Assembly (NCBI GenBank): GCA_002470165.1
Contig: DKNF01000037.1
Coordinates: forward strand, 1-7,519
Source of the DNA: Betaproteobacteria bacterium UBA7395
Lineage (GTDB): Bacteria > Pseudomonadota > Gammaproteobacteria > Burkholderiales > Rhodocyclaceae
DNA: 7,519 nt
Reading direction: 5' to 3'
In this document: positions 1-6,566 of the stretch, one piece after another
Position numbering within the stretch: the stretch's first letter is position 1
How the letters are laid out: each line of letters begins with the position of its first letter
Position numbers and translations under genes: made by a program
Notes under the pieces: model-generated
Told to the model about the DNA's origin: nothing
Database searches by the model: none
What the model saw: only the letters and a program-made list of their open reading frames with translations

Positions 1-2
1 GG

Positions 3-308
3 CTGCGCGACCCGCTGACCCGGCTGACCGCGCGTTACCTGGCCAGTGCCAAACGCGGCGGGCAGGCCGACGGCCCACCCTACGATCCGGTGTCGCGCTT
101 CCATCTGGGCAACGGCGCCCGGGTCGAGCGTCTGAATTTCCTCGCCGACAACTCGGCCAAGGGGTTTGCCCAGTCGTTCGGGATGATGGTCAATTACTGC
201 TATGACCCCGAGGAAATCGAGAGCAATCTCGAAGCCTTTGCCAGCAGCGGGCGGATCGCCATGTCGGCGGCCGTGCGTCGGCTGGCCCGCAACGTCGTCA
301 GCGCATGA
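3..308 (+). CDS. Malonyl-CoA decarboxylase, C-terminal part (5' end outside window)
   Basis: The visible 101 residues are the C-terminal end of a malonyl-CoA decarboxylase, which converts malonyl-CoA to acetyl-CoA and CO2. In bacteria this enzyme serves malonate use or removal of excess malonyl-CoA. Recognition rests on the block DPVSRFHLGNGARVERLNF followed by LADNSAKG and GMMVNYCYD, which matches the end of the catalytic GNAT-like domain of the MCD family (the human enzyme has FHLQNGA and GLMVNYRY at the same places). The reading frame is open from base 3 and stops with TGA at 306-308. The catalytic Ser and His lie upstream of the window, so activity cannot be judged. The stop overlaps the start of the next gene by 4 bp, which suggests co-transcription and translational coupling. 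Family assignment is firm; operon membership beyond the next gene is unknown. Confidence 0.88.
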   Translation: MRDPLTRLTARYLASAKRGGQADGPPYDPVSRFHLGNGARVERLNFLADNSAKGFAQSFGMMVNYCYDPEEIESNLEAFASSGRIAMSAAVRRLARNVVSA

Positions 309-913
309 AGTCCGAGCAGGTTACCCGCCACAGTCTGTTCGAGGACGCCCAGGCCCTGCTGGTGGCGCCGATGTTCGTCGCCTTCGCCGTGATGCTGTTC
401 CAGCATGCCGGCCTGCTCACCGGCGGTACCGTCGGCCTGGCCTTCCTGGTGCATTACATCTACGACTGGCCGATGGCCTGGGTCGTGTTCCTGATCAACC
501 TGCCGTTCTATGCCTTTGCCTGGCGGGCGATGGGGACGGTGTTCACGCTGAAGACCTTTTTCTGTGTCGGCCTGCTGTCGATCTACACGGCGGTGTTGCC
601 GGGGGTGATCGCGCTGGAGAGTGTCGACCGCTTGTTCGCCGCCGTCATGGGCGGTTTCCTGATCGGTGTCGGTCTGTTGATGATCATCCGCCACAAGGCC
701 AGTCTCGGCGGCCTCGGCGTGCTTGCGCTCTACCTGCAGAACACGCGCGGCTGGCCGGCGGGCAAGGTGCAGATGGCGGCCGACGTGCTGATCCTGGTCG
801 CCGGCCTGTACATCCGCGACCCGTTTACCGTGGCCCTGTCGATTGTCGGGGCGCTGGCGCTGAATCTGGTGCTGGCGGCCAACCACAAGGCTGGCCGCTA
901 TCTCGGTACCTGA
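305..913 (+). CDS. YitT-family multi-pass inner-membrane protein
   Basis: This is a 202-residue hydrophobic protein with about five or six membrane segments, near residues 15-35, 46-70, 82-102, 108-128, 155-172 and 174-192. The segment LLTGGTVGLAFLVHY (residues 37-51), the NLPFY motif (65-69) and the later GGFLIGVGLLMIIRHKASLGG stretch are the pattern seen in YitT/DUF161 proteins, whose transported substrate is not established. The length fits the short, membrane-only version; the C-terminal soluble DUF2179 domain found in many Firmicute YitT proteins is absent. The start is chosen at 305 because it forms an ATGA overlap with the malonyl-CoA decarboxylase stop. No strong Shine-Dalgarno lies in front of it, so coupled translation is likely. 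The pairing hints at a role connected with malonate or its products, but that is inference only. Confidence 0.75.
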   Translation: MKSEQVTRHSLFEDAQALLVAPMFVAFAVMLFQHAGLLTGGTVGLAFLVHYIYDWPMAWVVFLINLPFYAFAWRAMGTVFTLKTFFCVGLLSIYTAVLPGVIALESVDRLFAAVMGGFLIGVGLLMIIRHKASLGGLGVLALYLQNTRGWPAGKVQMAADVLILVAGLYIRDPFTVALSIVGALALNLVLAANHKAGRYLGT

Positions 914-918
914 TTGGC

Positions 919-1242
919 TCAGGCCGTCAGGCGGCCGACCGCCATGGCTGCCGCGTGCCGCATTTTGTCGCCGATCTGGGTAATGGCGCGGACCAGACGG
1001 ACGCTGGCGCTGTGTTCGAAGCGGACCGCCGCGTCGCCGCCGATGCTTTCGATGACGATGCGGCCGGCACCGCGAACGCGATAGCTTTCCCCGCTGGCCA
1101 GCACGATGTCGCCGGCGTCGCCGGTAATCGTCATCCACAGCACGCCGCGCGTGCAGCGGACGATGATGCCCGATGCGTCCGAGAGGCGGAGCGGGCAGTG
1201 TTCCCGCAACTGGAGTTCCCTTTCACCAAGATCGATCTTCAT
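919..1242 (-). CDS. DUF2917 domain protein, small predicted beta-rich protein
   Basis: This 107-residue protein is recognised as DUF2917 by its pattern: an N-terminal strand region, then GVLWMTITGDAGDIVLASGESY (around residues 33-54), then a basic loop RVRGAGRIVIES (55-66). The GVLWMT...GD..D..L..G spacing resembles a cupin-like strand arrangement, but no metal-binding histidine set is visible and the function is unknown. There is no signal peptide or membrane segment, so it is probably cytoplasmic. The frame extends to an ATG at 1269, but the start at 1242 is preferred: on the minus strand AAAGGAG lies about six bases before ATG-AAG, whereas the upstream ATGs lack such a site. The gene is divergent from the MocR regulator and is its probable target. 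Its stop lies five bases from the yitT stop on the other strand. Confidence 0.72.
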   Translation of the reverse strand: MKIDLGERELQLREHCPLRLSDASGIIVRCTRGVLWMTITGDAGDIVLASGESYRVRGAGRIVIESIGGDAAVRFEHSASVRLVRAITQIGDKMRHAAAMAVGRLTA

Positions 1243-1386
1243 GTGCATCTCCTTTCTGTATGCACGCACAGTTTAGGGGCGAAAGAAATACTGATACAGT
1301 CACACAAAAACAAAATTGTGACCATTACAGTTATCCTTGTTGCCAACTGTGCTGGTCTGTTTGAATGACAACTGTATTGGTGACCC
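1243..1386. promoter_or_regulatory. Divergent DUF2917/mocR control region with ACAGT/ACTGT repeats
   Basis: This intergenic stretch is clearly more AT-rich than its surroundings. It holds ACAGT at 1268-1272, 1296-1300 and 1327-1331, and the reverse form ACTGT at 1346-1350 and 1371-1375. Three of them extend to TACAGT or its complement (1295-1300, 1326-1331, 1371-1376). Two perfect inverted repeats lie side by side, each with a 12-base spacer: GTCACA/TGTGAC (1299-1304, 1317-1322) and ACAGTT/AACTGT (1327-1332, 1345-1350). AACTGT also recurs directly 25 bp on, at 1370-1375. MocR-type regulators are known to bind repeated sites between themselves and a divergent target, so this is the likely operator region. 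That binding role is inferred. Confidence 0.6.
1340..1366 (+). promoter_or_regulatory. Possible mocR promoter with extended -10
   Basis: TTGCCA at 1340-1345 matches the sigma-70 -35 box at five of six positions. After a 15-base spacer, TTGAAT at 1361-1366 matches the -10 box at four of six, preceded by TG plus one base (1358-1360) as in extended -10 promoters. The spacer is short, so this is tentative. One ACTGT element (1346-1350) falls in the spacer and another (1371-1375) near the expected transcription start, which would suit autorepression. Confidence 0.33.
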
Positions 1387-2811
1387 ATGGCCGTTGAACC
1401 CCTTCGTTACGAGAAACTGGCCGGCGAACTGGCCGGCATGATCAGCGGCGGCATCCTGTCGCATGGCGAACGCCTGCCATCGGTGCGCCGTCTGGCACAG
1501 GAGCGGCGGCTGTCGGTGTCCACCGTGGTGCAGGCGCTGCGCCAGCTCGAGGAGCGCGGGCTGGTCGAGGCCCGGCCGCAATCCGGTTATTTCGTCCGTC
1601 CGGCACCGGTCGTGCGCAGCGAACCGCAAACGCGGTCGACGCCGGATGCGCCGATGCCGGTCGATATCTCGCAACGCCTGGTGCATGTGCTGCAGGCCGG
1701 TGCCCGTCCGGACGTGGCGCCACTGTCGGCGGCCTTGCCGGCCAATTCCCTGCTGCCGATTGCGGCGCTGCACCGCCTTTACGCCGGGGTCGCCCGGCGC
1801 CATCCGCATCTGCTGGAGGTGGACAGTCACGTCAACATGGACCAGCCGGCGCTGGTGCGTCAGCTGGTGCGTCGCTCGCTGGCCTGGGGCGGGCCGCTGG
1901 CGCCGGAGGAATTCATCATCACCAATTCCTGCACCGAGGCGCTCAATCTCTGCCTGCGGGCGGTGACCAAGCCCGGCGACACCGTTGCCGTCGAGTCGCC
2001 CGGCTATTACCTGATGCTGCAGTTGCTCGAGACCCTGGGCCTGAAAGCGCTGGAAATTCCCTGCGATCCGCGTACCGGCATGTCGGTCGAGGCGCTGGAA
2101 CTGGCCTCGCGCAACGGCGGCATCGCCGCCTGCCTGCTGGTCGCCAACGGCAGCAACCCGCTGGGCAGCCTGATGCCCGACGACAAGAAGCGCCGTCTGG
2201 CGGCATTGACGGCGGCACGCGGCATCCCGGTGATCGAGGACGACATCTACGGCGACCTGCATTTCTCTGACGAGCGACCGTGGCCGTTGAAGGCCTTCGA
2301 TACGGCCGGCAACGTGATGCTCTGCGCCTCGTTCTCGAAATGCCTGTCGCCGTCCTTGCGCATCGGTTTCGTCGCCAGTGGCCGTTACCGCCAGGCGGTG
2401 GCGCTGCAGAAGACGATCACCAGCGGCGGCACCAACCCGCTGACCCAGATGGTGCTGGCGGAGTATCTGGAATCCGGTGCCATGGAGCGCCACCTGCGCG
2501 GCTTGCGGCGCAGTTACCGGCATCAGGTGGAGGCCATGCAGGCGGCGGTGTCCCGCTATTTTCCGGCGAGCACGCGCATTGCCCAGCCGCAGGGCGGTTA
2601 TGTGCTGTGGGTTGAGTTGCCCGAGCACATCGACACCACGCAACTGCACGGGCGGGCGCTGCGCGAGAAGCTTTCCTATGTGCCGGGCGCGCTGTTCTCG
2701 GCTAGCGGCATGTACCGCAATTGCCTGCGCCTGAATTGCGGCAATCCGCACACGCCGGAAATCGACGACGCCGTTCGCCGTCTGGGGCTGCTGTTCGGGG
2801 GCGCCAAATGA
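1387..2811 (+). CDS. MocR-family transcription regulator (GntR helix-turn-helix plus aminotransferase-like domain)
   Basis: This 474-residue protein joins an N-terminal GntR-type winged helix (about residues 5-72; LPSVRRLAQERRLSVSTVVQ is the recognition region, ending RPQSGYFVRP) to a fold-type I aminotransferase-like domain (about 110-470). The PLP-site residues look intact: ESPGYY at 203-208, the SNPLG asparagine N257, the aspartate in IEDDIY (283-288) with Y288, the SFSK lysine K318 that would form the Schiff base, R325 nearby, and R448 in CLRLN as the probable carboxylate contact. Such regulators (GabR, PdxR) sense PLP or amine/amino-acid ligands and control neighbouring genes, usually divergent ones; the divergent neighbour here is the DUF2917 gene. 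The start at 1387 gives a normal GntR N-terminus, although its ribosome site (GGTGA, 1379-1383) is weak and only three bases away. The ligand cannot be named. Confidence 0.9.
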   Translation: MAVEPLRYEKLAGELAGMISGGILSHGERLPSVRRLAQERRLSVSTVVQALRQLEERGLVEARPQSGYFVRPAPVVRSEPQTRSTPDAPMPVDISQRLVHVLQAGARPDVAPLSAALPANSLLPIAALHRLYAGVARRHPHLLEVDSHVNMDQPALVRQLVRRSLAWGGPLAPEEFIITNSCTEALNLCLRAVTKPGDTVAVESPGYYLMLQLLETLGLKALEIPCDPRTGMSVEALELASRNGGIAACLLVANGSNPLGSLMPDDKKRRLAALTAARGIPVIEDDIYGDLHFSDERPWPLKAFDTAGNVMLCASFSKCLSPSLRIGFVASGRYRQAVALQKTITSGGTNPLTQMVLAEYLESGAMERHLRGLRRSYRHQVEAMQAAVSRYFPASTRIAQPQGGYVLWVELPEHIDTTQLHGRALREKLSYVPGALFSASGMYRNCLRLNCGNPHTPEIDDAVRRLGLLFGGAK

Positions 2812-2888
2812 GCAACTACGGTATCATTGCCCCTTTTTGGGCAAGCTTCGCCTTGCCGTTCTGAACGAATTCGAAGGATTTTCTGCTC
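2812..2888 (+). promoter_or_regulatory. ppiD leader: possible -10, short hairpin and ribosome site
   Basis: TATCAT at 2822-2827 is a plausible -10 box, but no good -35 is seen 16-18 bases upstream, so a dedicated ppiD promoter is only tentative. TTGCCC (2827-2832) and GGGCAA (2839-2844) form a perfect 6-bp stem around a CTTTTT loop. No T run follows on the plus strand, so it is a poor terminator for mocR and more likely a leader structure or chance. The ppiD Shine-Dalgarno is GAAGGA at 2873-2878, ten bases before the ATG. Confidence 0.4.
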
Positions 2889-4766
2889 ATGTTCGACGCA
2901 GTCCGCAACAACAAGAAGATCGTCCAGGTGTTCCTGGTGCTGATCGCCCTCCCGTTTGCCTTCTTCGGTCTCGAATCCTACGTCAGTGATGGCGCTGGTG
3001 GTGCCGATGTTGCCACCGTTGGCGGTGTCGGGATTTCGCAACAGGAATTCCAGCAGGTCATGCGCGAGCAGCAGGAGCGCCTGCGCAACCAGCTCGGCCA
3101 GGTCGATCCGAAGATGCTCGACAACCCCGAGTTCCGCAAGGCCATTCTCGACGACGTCATCGATCGTCGCCTGCTGGCCCTGGAAGCGGCCCAGCGTCGC
3201 CTGTTCGTGACCGACGACGCGGTGCGCAACAGCATCGCCGGGATCGAGGCCTTCCAGCAGGACGGTCGGTTCTCCAATGAGCGCTACGAAGCCCTGTTGC
3301 GCGCCCAGGGCCTGAGCCCGGCCGGCTTCGAAGCCCAGGTCCGCCAGGATCTGACCCTGCAGCAACTGGCCGGCACCATCGGTCAGACCGGCATGCTGTC
3401 GACCACCGTCGGCGAACGCATCCTGGCCCTGCAGACCGAACAGCGCCAGATTCAGGAACTGATCCTGCCGGCCGGCAGCTACCTGGCCAAGGTCAAGCTG
3501 GCCGACGATGCCGCCCGCAAGTTCTACGACGAAAACAGCCAGCAGTTCCAGACGCCGGACCAGGCCCGCGCCGAATTCGTCGTCCTCAGCCAGGAAGGCA
3601 TGGCGGTCGAAGTCAGCGATGCCGAGGTCCAGTCCTGGTACGACGGCCACAAGGCGCGCTACCAGCAGCCCGAGGAACGCCGTGCCAGCCACATCCTGAT
3701 CGCTTCGGAAGCCCTGGGCAAGGACAAGGCCCGGGCCAAGGCGGAAGAGGTCCTCAAGGAAGTGCAGAAGAAGCCGGCGGCCTTTGCCGAACTGGCCCGC
3801 CAGCATTCCGATGATCCGGGTTCGGCCGGCCAGGGCGGTGACCTGGGCTTCTTCGGTCGCGGCATGATGGTCAAGCCGTTCGAGGACGCCACCTTCGGCA
3901 TGAAGGAAGGCGAAGTTTCCGGCATTGTCGAATCCGATTTCGGTTTCCACATCATCAAGCTGGCCGCCATCCGCGCCGCCAAGGAAAAGCCGCTGGCCGA
4001 AGTGCGCGGCGAGATCGTGGCCGAACTCAAGGCGGCCGCAGCCGGCCGCAAGTTTGCCGAAGCTGCCGAAGCCTTCAGCAATATCGTCTACGAGCAGGCC
4101 GACAGCCTGCAACCGGCCGCCGAACAGTTCAAGCTGAAAATCCAGCAGAGCGACTGGCTGGGTCGCCAGCCCAATCCGGCCAACGGCCCGCTGGCCAACG
4201 CCAAGCTGCTGGAAGCCCTGTTCTCCGACGACGCCGTCAAGAACAAGCGCAATACCGAAGCCGTCGAGGTTGCGCCGAACACCCTGGTCGCTGCCCGCAT
4301 CGTCGAGTACAAGGCCGCTGCGCTGCAGTCCTTCGAGGAAATGAAGCCGGTGATCGAGCGCATGCTGACCGAGCGCGAAGCGATGAAGCTGGCCAAGGCC
4401 GACGGCGAAGCCCGCCTGGCTGCGCTGCAGTCCGGCGACGACAAGCAGGTCTGGGGCGCGTCGCGTCGCGTTTCGCGCATGGATGCCCGTCAGTTGCCGC
4501 CGCAGGCCGTGCAGCCGGTATTCCGCATGCGCACCGACGCCTTGCCGTCCTACGCCGGTGTCGAACTGCCCGGCGCCGGTTACGCGCTGTATCGCCTGAA
4601 CAAGGTCGAAGCCGGCGAGAAGCTCGACGACGTGCGTCGCCAGGGTCTGATCGGCCAGTTGCGTACGCTGGCTGCCCAGGACGACATCCAGATGTACCTG
4701 GATGCTCTGCGCAAGCGTTACAAGGTGGAAATCAACGAGAAGGCGCTGAGCACCAGCGAGCGCTGA
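2889..4766 (+). CDS. ppiD: PpiD, membrane-anchored periplasmic chaperone with parvulin domain
   Basis: At 625 residues this is almost exactly the length of E. coli PpiD (623). The N-terminus MFDAVRNNKKIVQ is followed by one membrane anchor (about residues 11-29), so the rest faces the periplasm. A SurA-type chaperone region spans about 40-220, and the parvulin rotamase domain about 264-359 carries ASHIL (266-270), HSDDPGSAGQGGDLGFFGRG (306-325) and FGFHIIK (351-357). A C-terminal chaperone segment follows to the end. PpiD family members sit near the SecYEG translocon and help fold exported envelope proteins. Unlike E. coli PpiD, both domain histidines (H268, H354) are present here, so isomerase activity is plausible. 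The start is supported by GAAGGA ten bases upstream. The gene follows mocR by 77 bp and is convergent with sulP, its stop only two bases from the sulP stop. Confidence 0.92.
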   Translation: MFDAVRNNKKIVQVFLVLIALPFAFFGLESYVSDGAGGADVATVGGVGISQQEFQQVMREQQERLRNQLGQVDPKMLDNPEFRKAILDDVIDRRLLALEAAQRRLFVTDDAVRNSIAGIEAFQQDGRFSNERYEALLRAQGLSPAGFEAQVRQDLTLQQLAGTIGQTGMLSTTVGERILALQTEQRQIQELILPAGSYLAKVKLADDAARKFYDENSQQFQTPDQARAEFVVLSQEGMAVEVSDAEVQSWYDGHKARYQQPEERRASHILIASEALGKDKARAKAEEVLKEVQKKPAAFAELARQHSDDPGSAGQGGDLGFFGRGMMVKPFEDATFGMKEGEVSGIVESDFGFHIIKLAAIRAAKEKPLAEVRGEIVAELKAAAAGRKFAEAAEAFSNIVYEQADSLQPAAEQFKLKIQQSDWLGRQPNPANGPLANAKLLEALFSDDAVKNKRNTEAVEVAPNTLVAARIVEYKAAALQSFEEMKPVIERMLTEREAMKLAKADGEARLAALQSGDDKQVWGASRRVSRMDARQLPPQAVQPVFRMRTDALPSYAGVELPGAGYALYRLNKVEAGEKLDDVRRQGLIGQLRTLAAQDDIQMYLDALRKRYKVEINEKALSTSER

Positions 4767-4768
4767 GT

Positions 4769-6478
4769 TCAGTCCGCCCGGGGCGGGGTTCCGCTGGCCA
4801 GCGCCGTATAGGCGTCATTGACCGACAGGAAGACCCGTCCCGACAATTCCTGCCATAGCGGTGTGCCGATCAGCCGGTCCTGGACCGGCCCCTTGATTTC
4901 GGCGAAGTGCAGGGCGATGCCGCGACCGCAAAGGTCGCGGTTGAGGTCGCTGAGAACCTCCATCGCAGTCGCGTCGACGCGATTGACCGCATTCATGATC
5001 AGGACCACGTGCCGGGTGTCGCCGGCTTTTTCCAGTTCGCTCGCCAGGCGGCTTTCCAGCGCATGCAGATTGCCGAAGAACAGGCTTTCGTCGATGCGCA
5101 GGAAGAGCGTGCCGGGCAGGGTTTCGACCGCGTAGCGTTCGACGTTGCGGAAATGCTCGCTGTCCGGAATCCGGCCGATGACCGCGATATGCGGCGTGCT
5201 GGCGCGATAGAGCAGGGTCGCCAGCGAGAACAGGATGCCCAGCCCGATGCCGGCTTCCAGGCCAAGCACGAAAACGCCGACTGCCGTGCCCAGCGCAGCG
5301 AGCCCGTCGGCCCGGTCGTAACGCCAGGCCTGGCGCAGGCTGCGCAGGTCGATCATGCTGACCGCGGCGACGATGATGCTGGCGGCCAGGACGGCCAGCG
5401 GCAGGCGGGCAAACAGGGGCGCCGCACCGGCAACGACCAGGAGCATGGCCAAGGCCGAGACGATGCTGGCCAGCGGCGTCTGGGCACCGGCAGCGACGTT
5501 CACGGCAGTCCGCGATACGCCGCCGCCGACCGGCATGCCGCCGGAAAAGGCGGCCACGATGTTGGCGCAGCCCAGGCCGCGCAACTCGGCATTGGCGTCG
5601 AGCCGTTCGCGGCGACGGATGGCCAGTGCCTGGCCCATGGAAATGTTCTGGACCATGCCGATCAGCGCCACCAGCAGGATCGGCAGGGCCAGTTGCTGAA
5701 GTTCGCCGGCCGCCGGCAGGAAGGGCGTGAGGCCGGGCAGGCCTTCGGCGATGCGGCCGACCACCGCGACACCATGCAGTCGGTCGAGATCGCCGGCGAT
5801 CACCGTCGCCGTGGCGCCGAGCACGACCAGCAGCGGAAACAGGCGGACGACGAAGCCGCCGGCGGCAGGCGAAAGGCCGCAGCGTTCCAGCAGACCGGCC
5901 AGCCAGAGGCGGGCAAAACCCAGGATGGCGACGGCCGTCAGGCCGATGGCGCTGGCCATGTCCAGCCGGCCGTCGGCGAGCAGCGCCCGGATGACCGTGG
6001 CCGCATCGCTGCCCTGAGGTTCCACGCCAAAGAAATGTTTCAACTGGCTGAAAACGATGAGCACGGCCGAACCGGAAATGAAACCGGCGATCACCGGCCG
6101 GCTCAGCAGATTGGCCAGGAAACCCAGGCGCAGGCTGCCGCAGAGCACCAGCAGGACGCCCGAGCCCAGCGCGACGACTGCCGCCAGTCCGATGTAGGCC
6201 GGCGAACCCGGTGGCGCAATCGGTGCCAGTACCGAATAGGTCATGATCGCGGTGATCGCCACCGGGCCGACCGCCTGCACCATGCTGCTGCCGAACAGCG
6301 CGTAGGCGATCACCGGCAGGATGGAAACGTAGAGCCCGGCCTGCGGCGGCAGACCGGCGAGCAGCGCGTAGGCGAGGCTCTGCGGAATGACCAGGATGGT
6401 GACAATGATGCCGGCCAGGACGTCGCTGCCCAGGTGCTGGCGGGGGTAGGGCGAGGCCCAGTGGGGCAGCAGGCGCAT
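4769..6478 (-). CDS. SulP/SLC26-family anion transporter with C-terminal STAS domain
   Basis: This 569-residue protein has the full SulP layout: a membrane core of about 12-14 helices (residues 17-425) and a cytoplasmic STAS domain (about 440-557). Diagnostic parts are IPQSLAYALLAGLPPQAGLY (31-50) after the first helix, GPVAITAIMT (71-80), SRPVIAGFISG (126-136), the block ANAELRGLGCANIVAAFSGG (295-314) with the following PVGGGVSRTAVN, and the STAS motif NRVDATAMEVL (499-509). The family moves sulfate, bicarbonate, dicarboxylates or other anions, and the substrate cannot be told from sequence. Position 277 is Gln in GMVQNIS where many relatives have Glu in VES. The start at 6478 has AAGGA seven bases upstream (minus strand). 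An intrinsic terminator lies only 17 bases before that ATG, leaving no room for a promoter between them, so expression probably depends on readthrough from fabI or a promoter upstream. Confidence 0.9.
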   Translation of the reverse strand: MRLLPHWASPYPRQHLGSDVLAGIIVTILVIPQSLAYALLAGLPPQAGLYVSILPVIAYALFGSSMVQAVGPVAITAIMTYSVLAPIAPPGSPAYIGLAAVVALGSGVLLVLCGSLRLGFLANLLSRPVIAGFISGSAVLIVFSQLKHFFGVEPQGSDAATVIRALLADGRLDMASAIGLTAVAILGFARLWLAGLLERCGLSPAAGGFVVRLFPLLVVLGATATVIAGDLDRLHGVAVVGRIAEGLPGLTPFLPAAGELQQLALPILLVALIGMVQNISMGQALAIRRRERLDANAELRGLGCANIVAAFSGGMPVGGGVSRTAVNVAAGAQTPLASIVSALAMLLVVAGAAPLFARLPLAVLAASIIVAAVSMIDLRSLRQAWRYDRADGLAALGTAVGVFVLGLEAGIGLGILFSLATLLYRASTPHIAVIGRIPDSEHFRNVERYAVETLPGTLFLRIDESLFFGNLHALESRLASELEKAGDTRHVVLIMNAVNRVDATAMEVLSDLNRDLCGRGIALHFAEIKGPVQDRLIGTPLWQELSGRVFLSVNDAYTALASGTPPRAD

Positions 6479-6495
6479 CAGGAAATCCTTGGTCC

Positions 6496-6534
6496 AAAGA
6501 AAAACGCCGACCGGGACATGCCGGGTCGGCGTTT
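6496..6534 (-). terminator. Intrinsic terminator after fabI, directly upstream of sulP
   Basis: AAACGCCGACC (6502-6512) pairs perfectly with GGTCGGCGTTT (6524-6534), an 11-bp stem; after one G-G mismatch two more G-C pairs can close a five-base loop (6516-6520). Read on the minus strand the stem is followed by TTTTTCTTT, the U-rich tract of a Rho-independent terminator. It ends fabI transcription. On the plus strand only TTTC follows, so function in that direction is unlikely. Confidence 0.85.
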
Positions 6535-6544
6535 CATGGCGTGC

Positions 6545-6561
6545 TTGCGGCTCGACCGCAA
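6545..6561 (-). other. Small hairpin between fabI stop and its terminator
   Basis: TTGCGG (6545-6550) and CCGCAA (6556-6561) form a perfect 6-bp stem with a five-base loop, starting five bases after the fabI stop on the minus strand. With the larger terminator hairpin it makes two stem-loops in a row in the 3' end of fabI mRNA. It could protect the transcript end or be chance; no U tract follows it. Confidence 0.4.
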
Positions 6562-6566
6562 TCCGC

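Noticed and set aside
922..936. GGCCG/CGGCC stem at the yitT-DUF2917 junction.
   Set aside because: Only five base pairs, within the DUF2917 coding end, and no T-rich tail.
1246..1269. Longer DUF2917 start sites at 1269 or 1248.
   Set aside because: AAAGGAG is well placed for the ATG at 1242 and overlaps or follows the upstream candidates, and the extra residues do not fit the family's N-terminus.
4775..4787. CCGCC/GGCGG hairpin at the ppiD-sulP junction as a possible bidirectional terminator.
   Set aside because: The stem is five base pairs with a three-base loop, lies within the last sulP codons, and has no T tract on either strand.
4920..4940. Perfect 8-bp stem CCGCGACC/GGTCGCGG with a five-base loop inside the sulP STAS coding region.
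   Set aside because: It lies in conserved coding sequence, lacks a T tract, and a stem of this length is expected about once by chance in several kilobases of GC-rich DNA.
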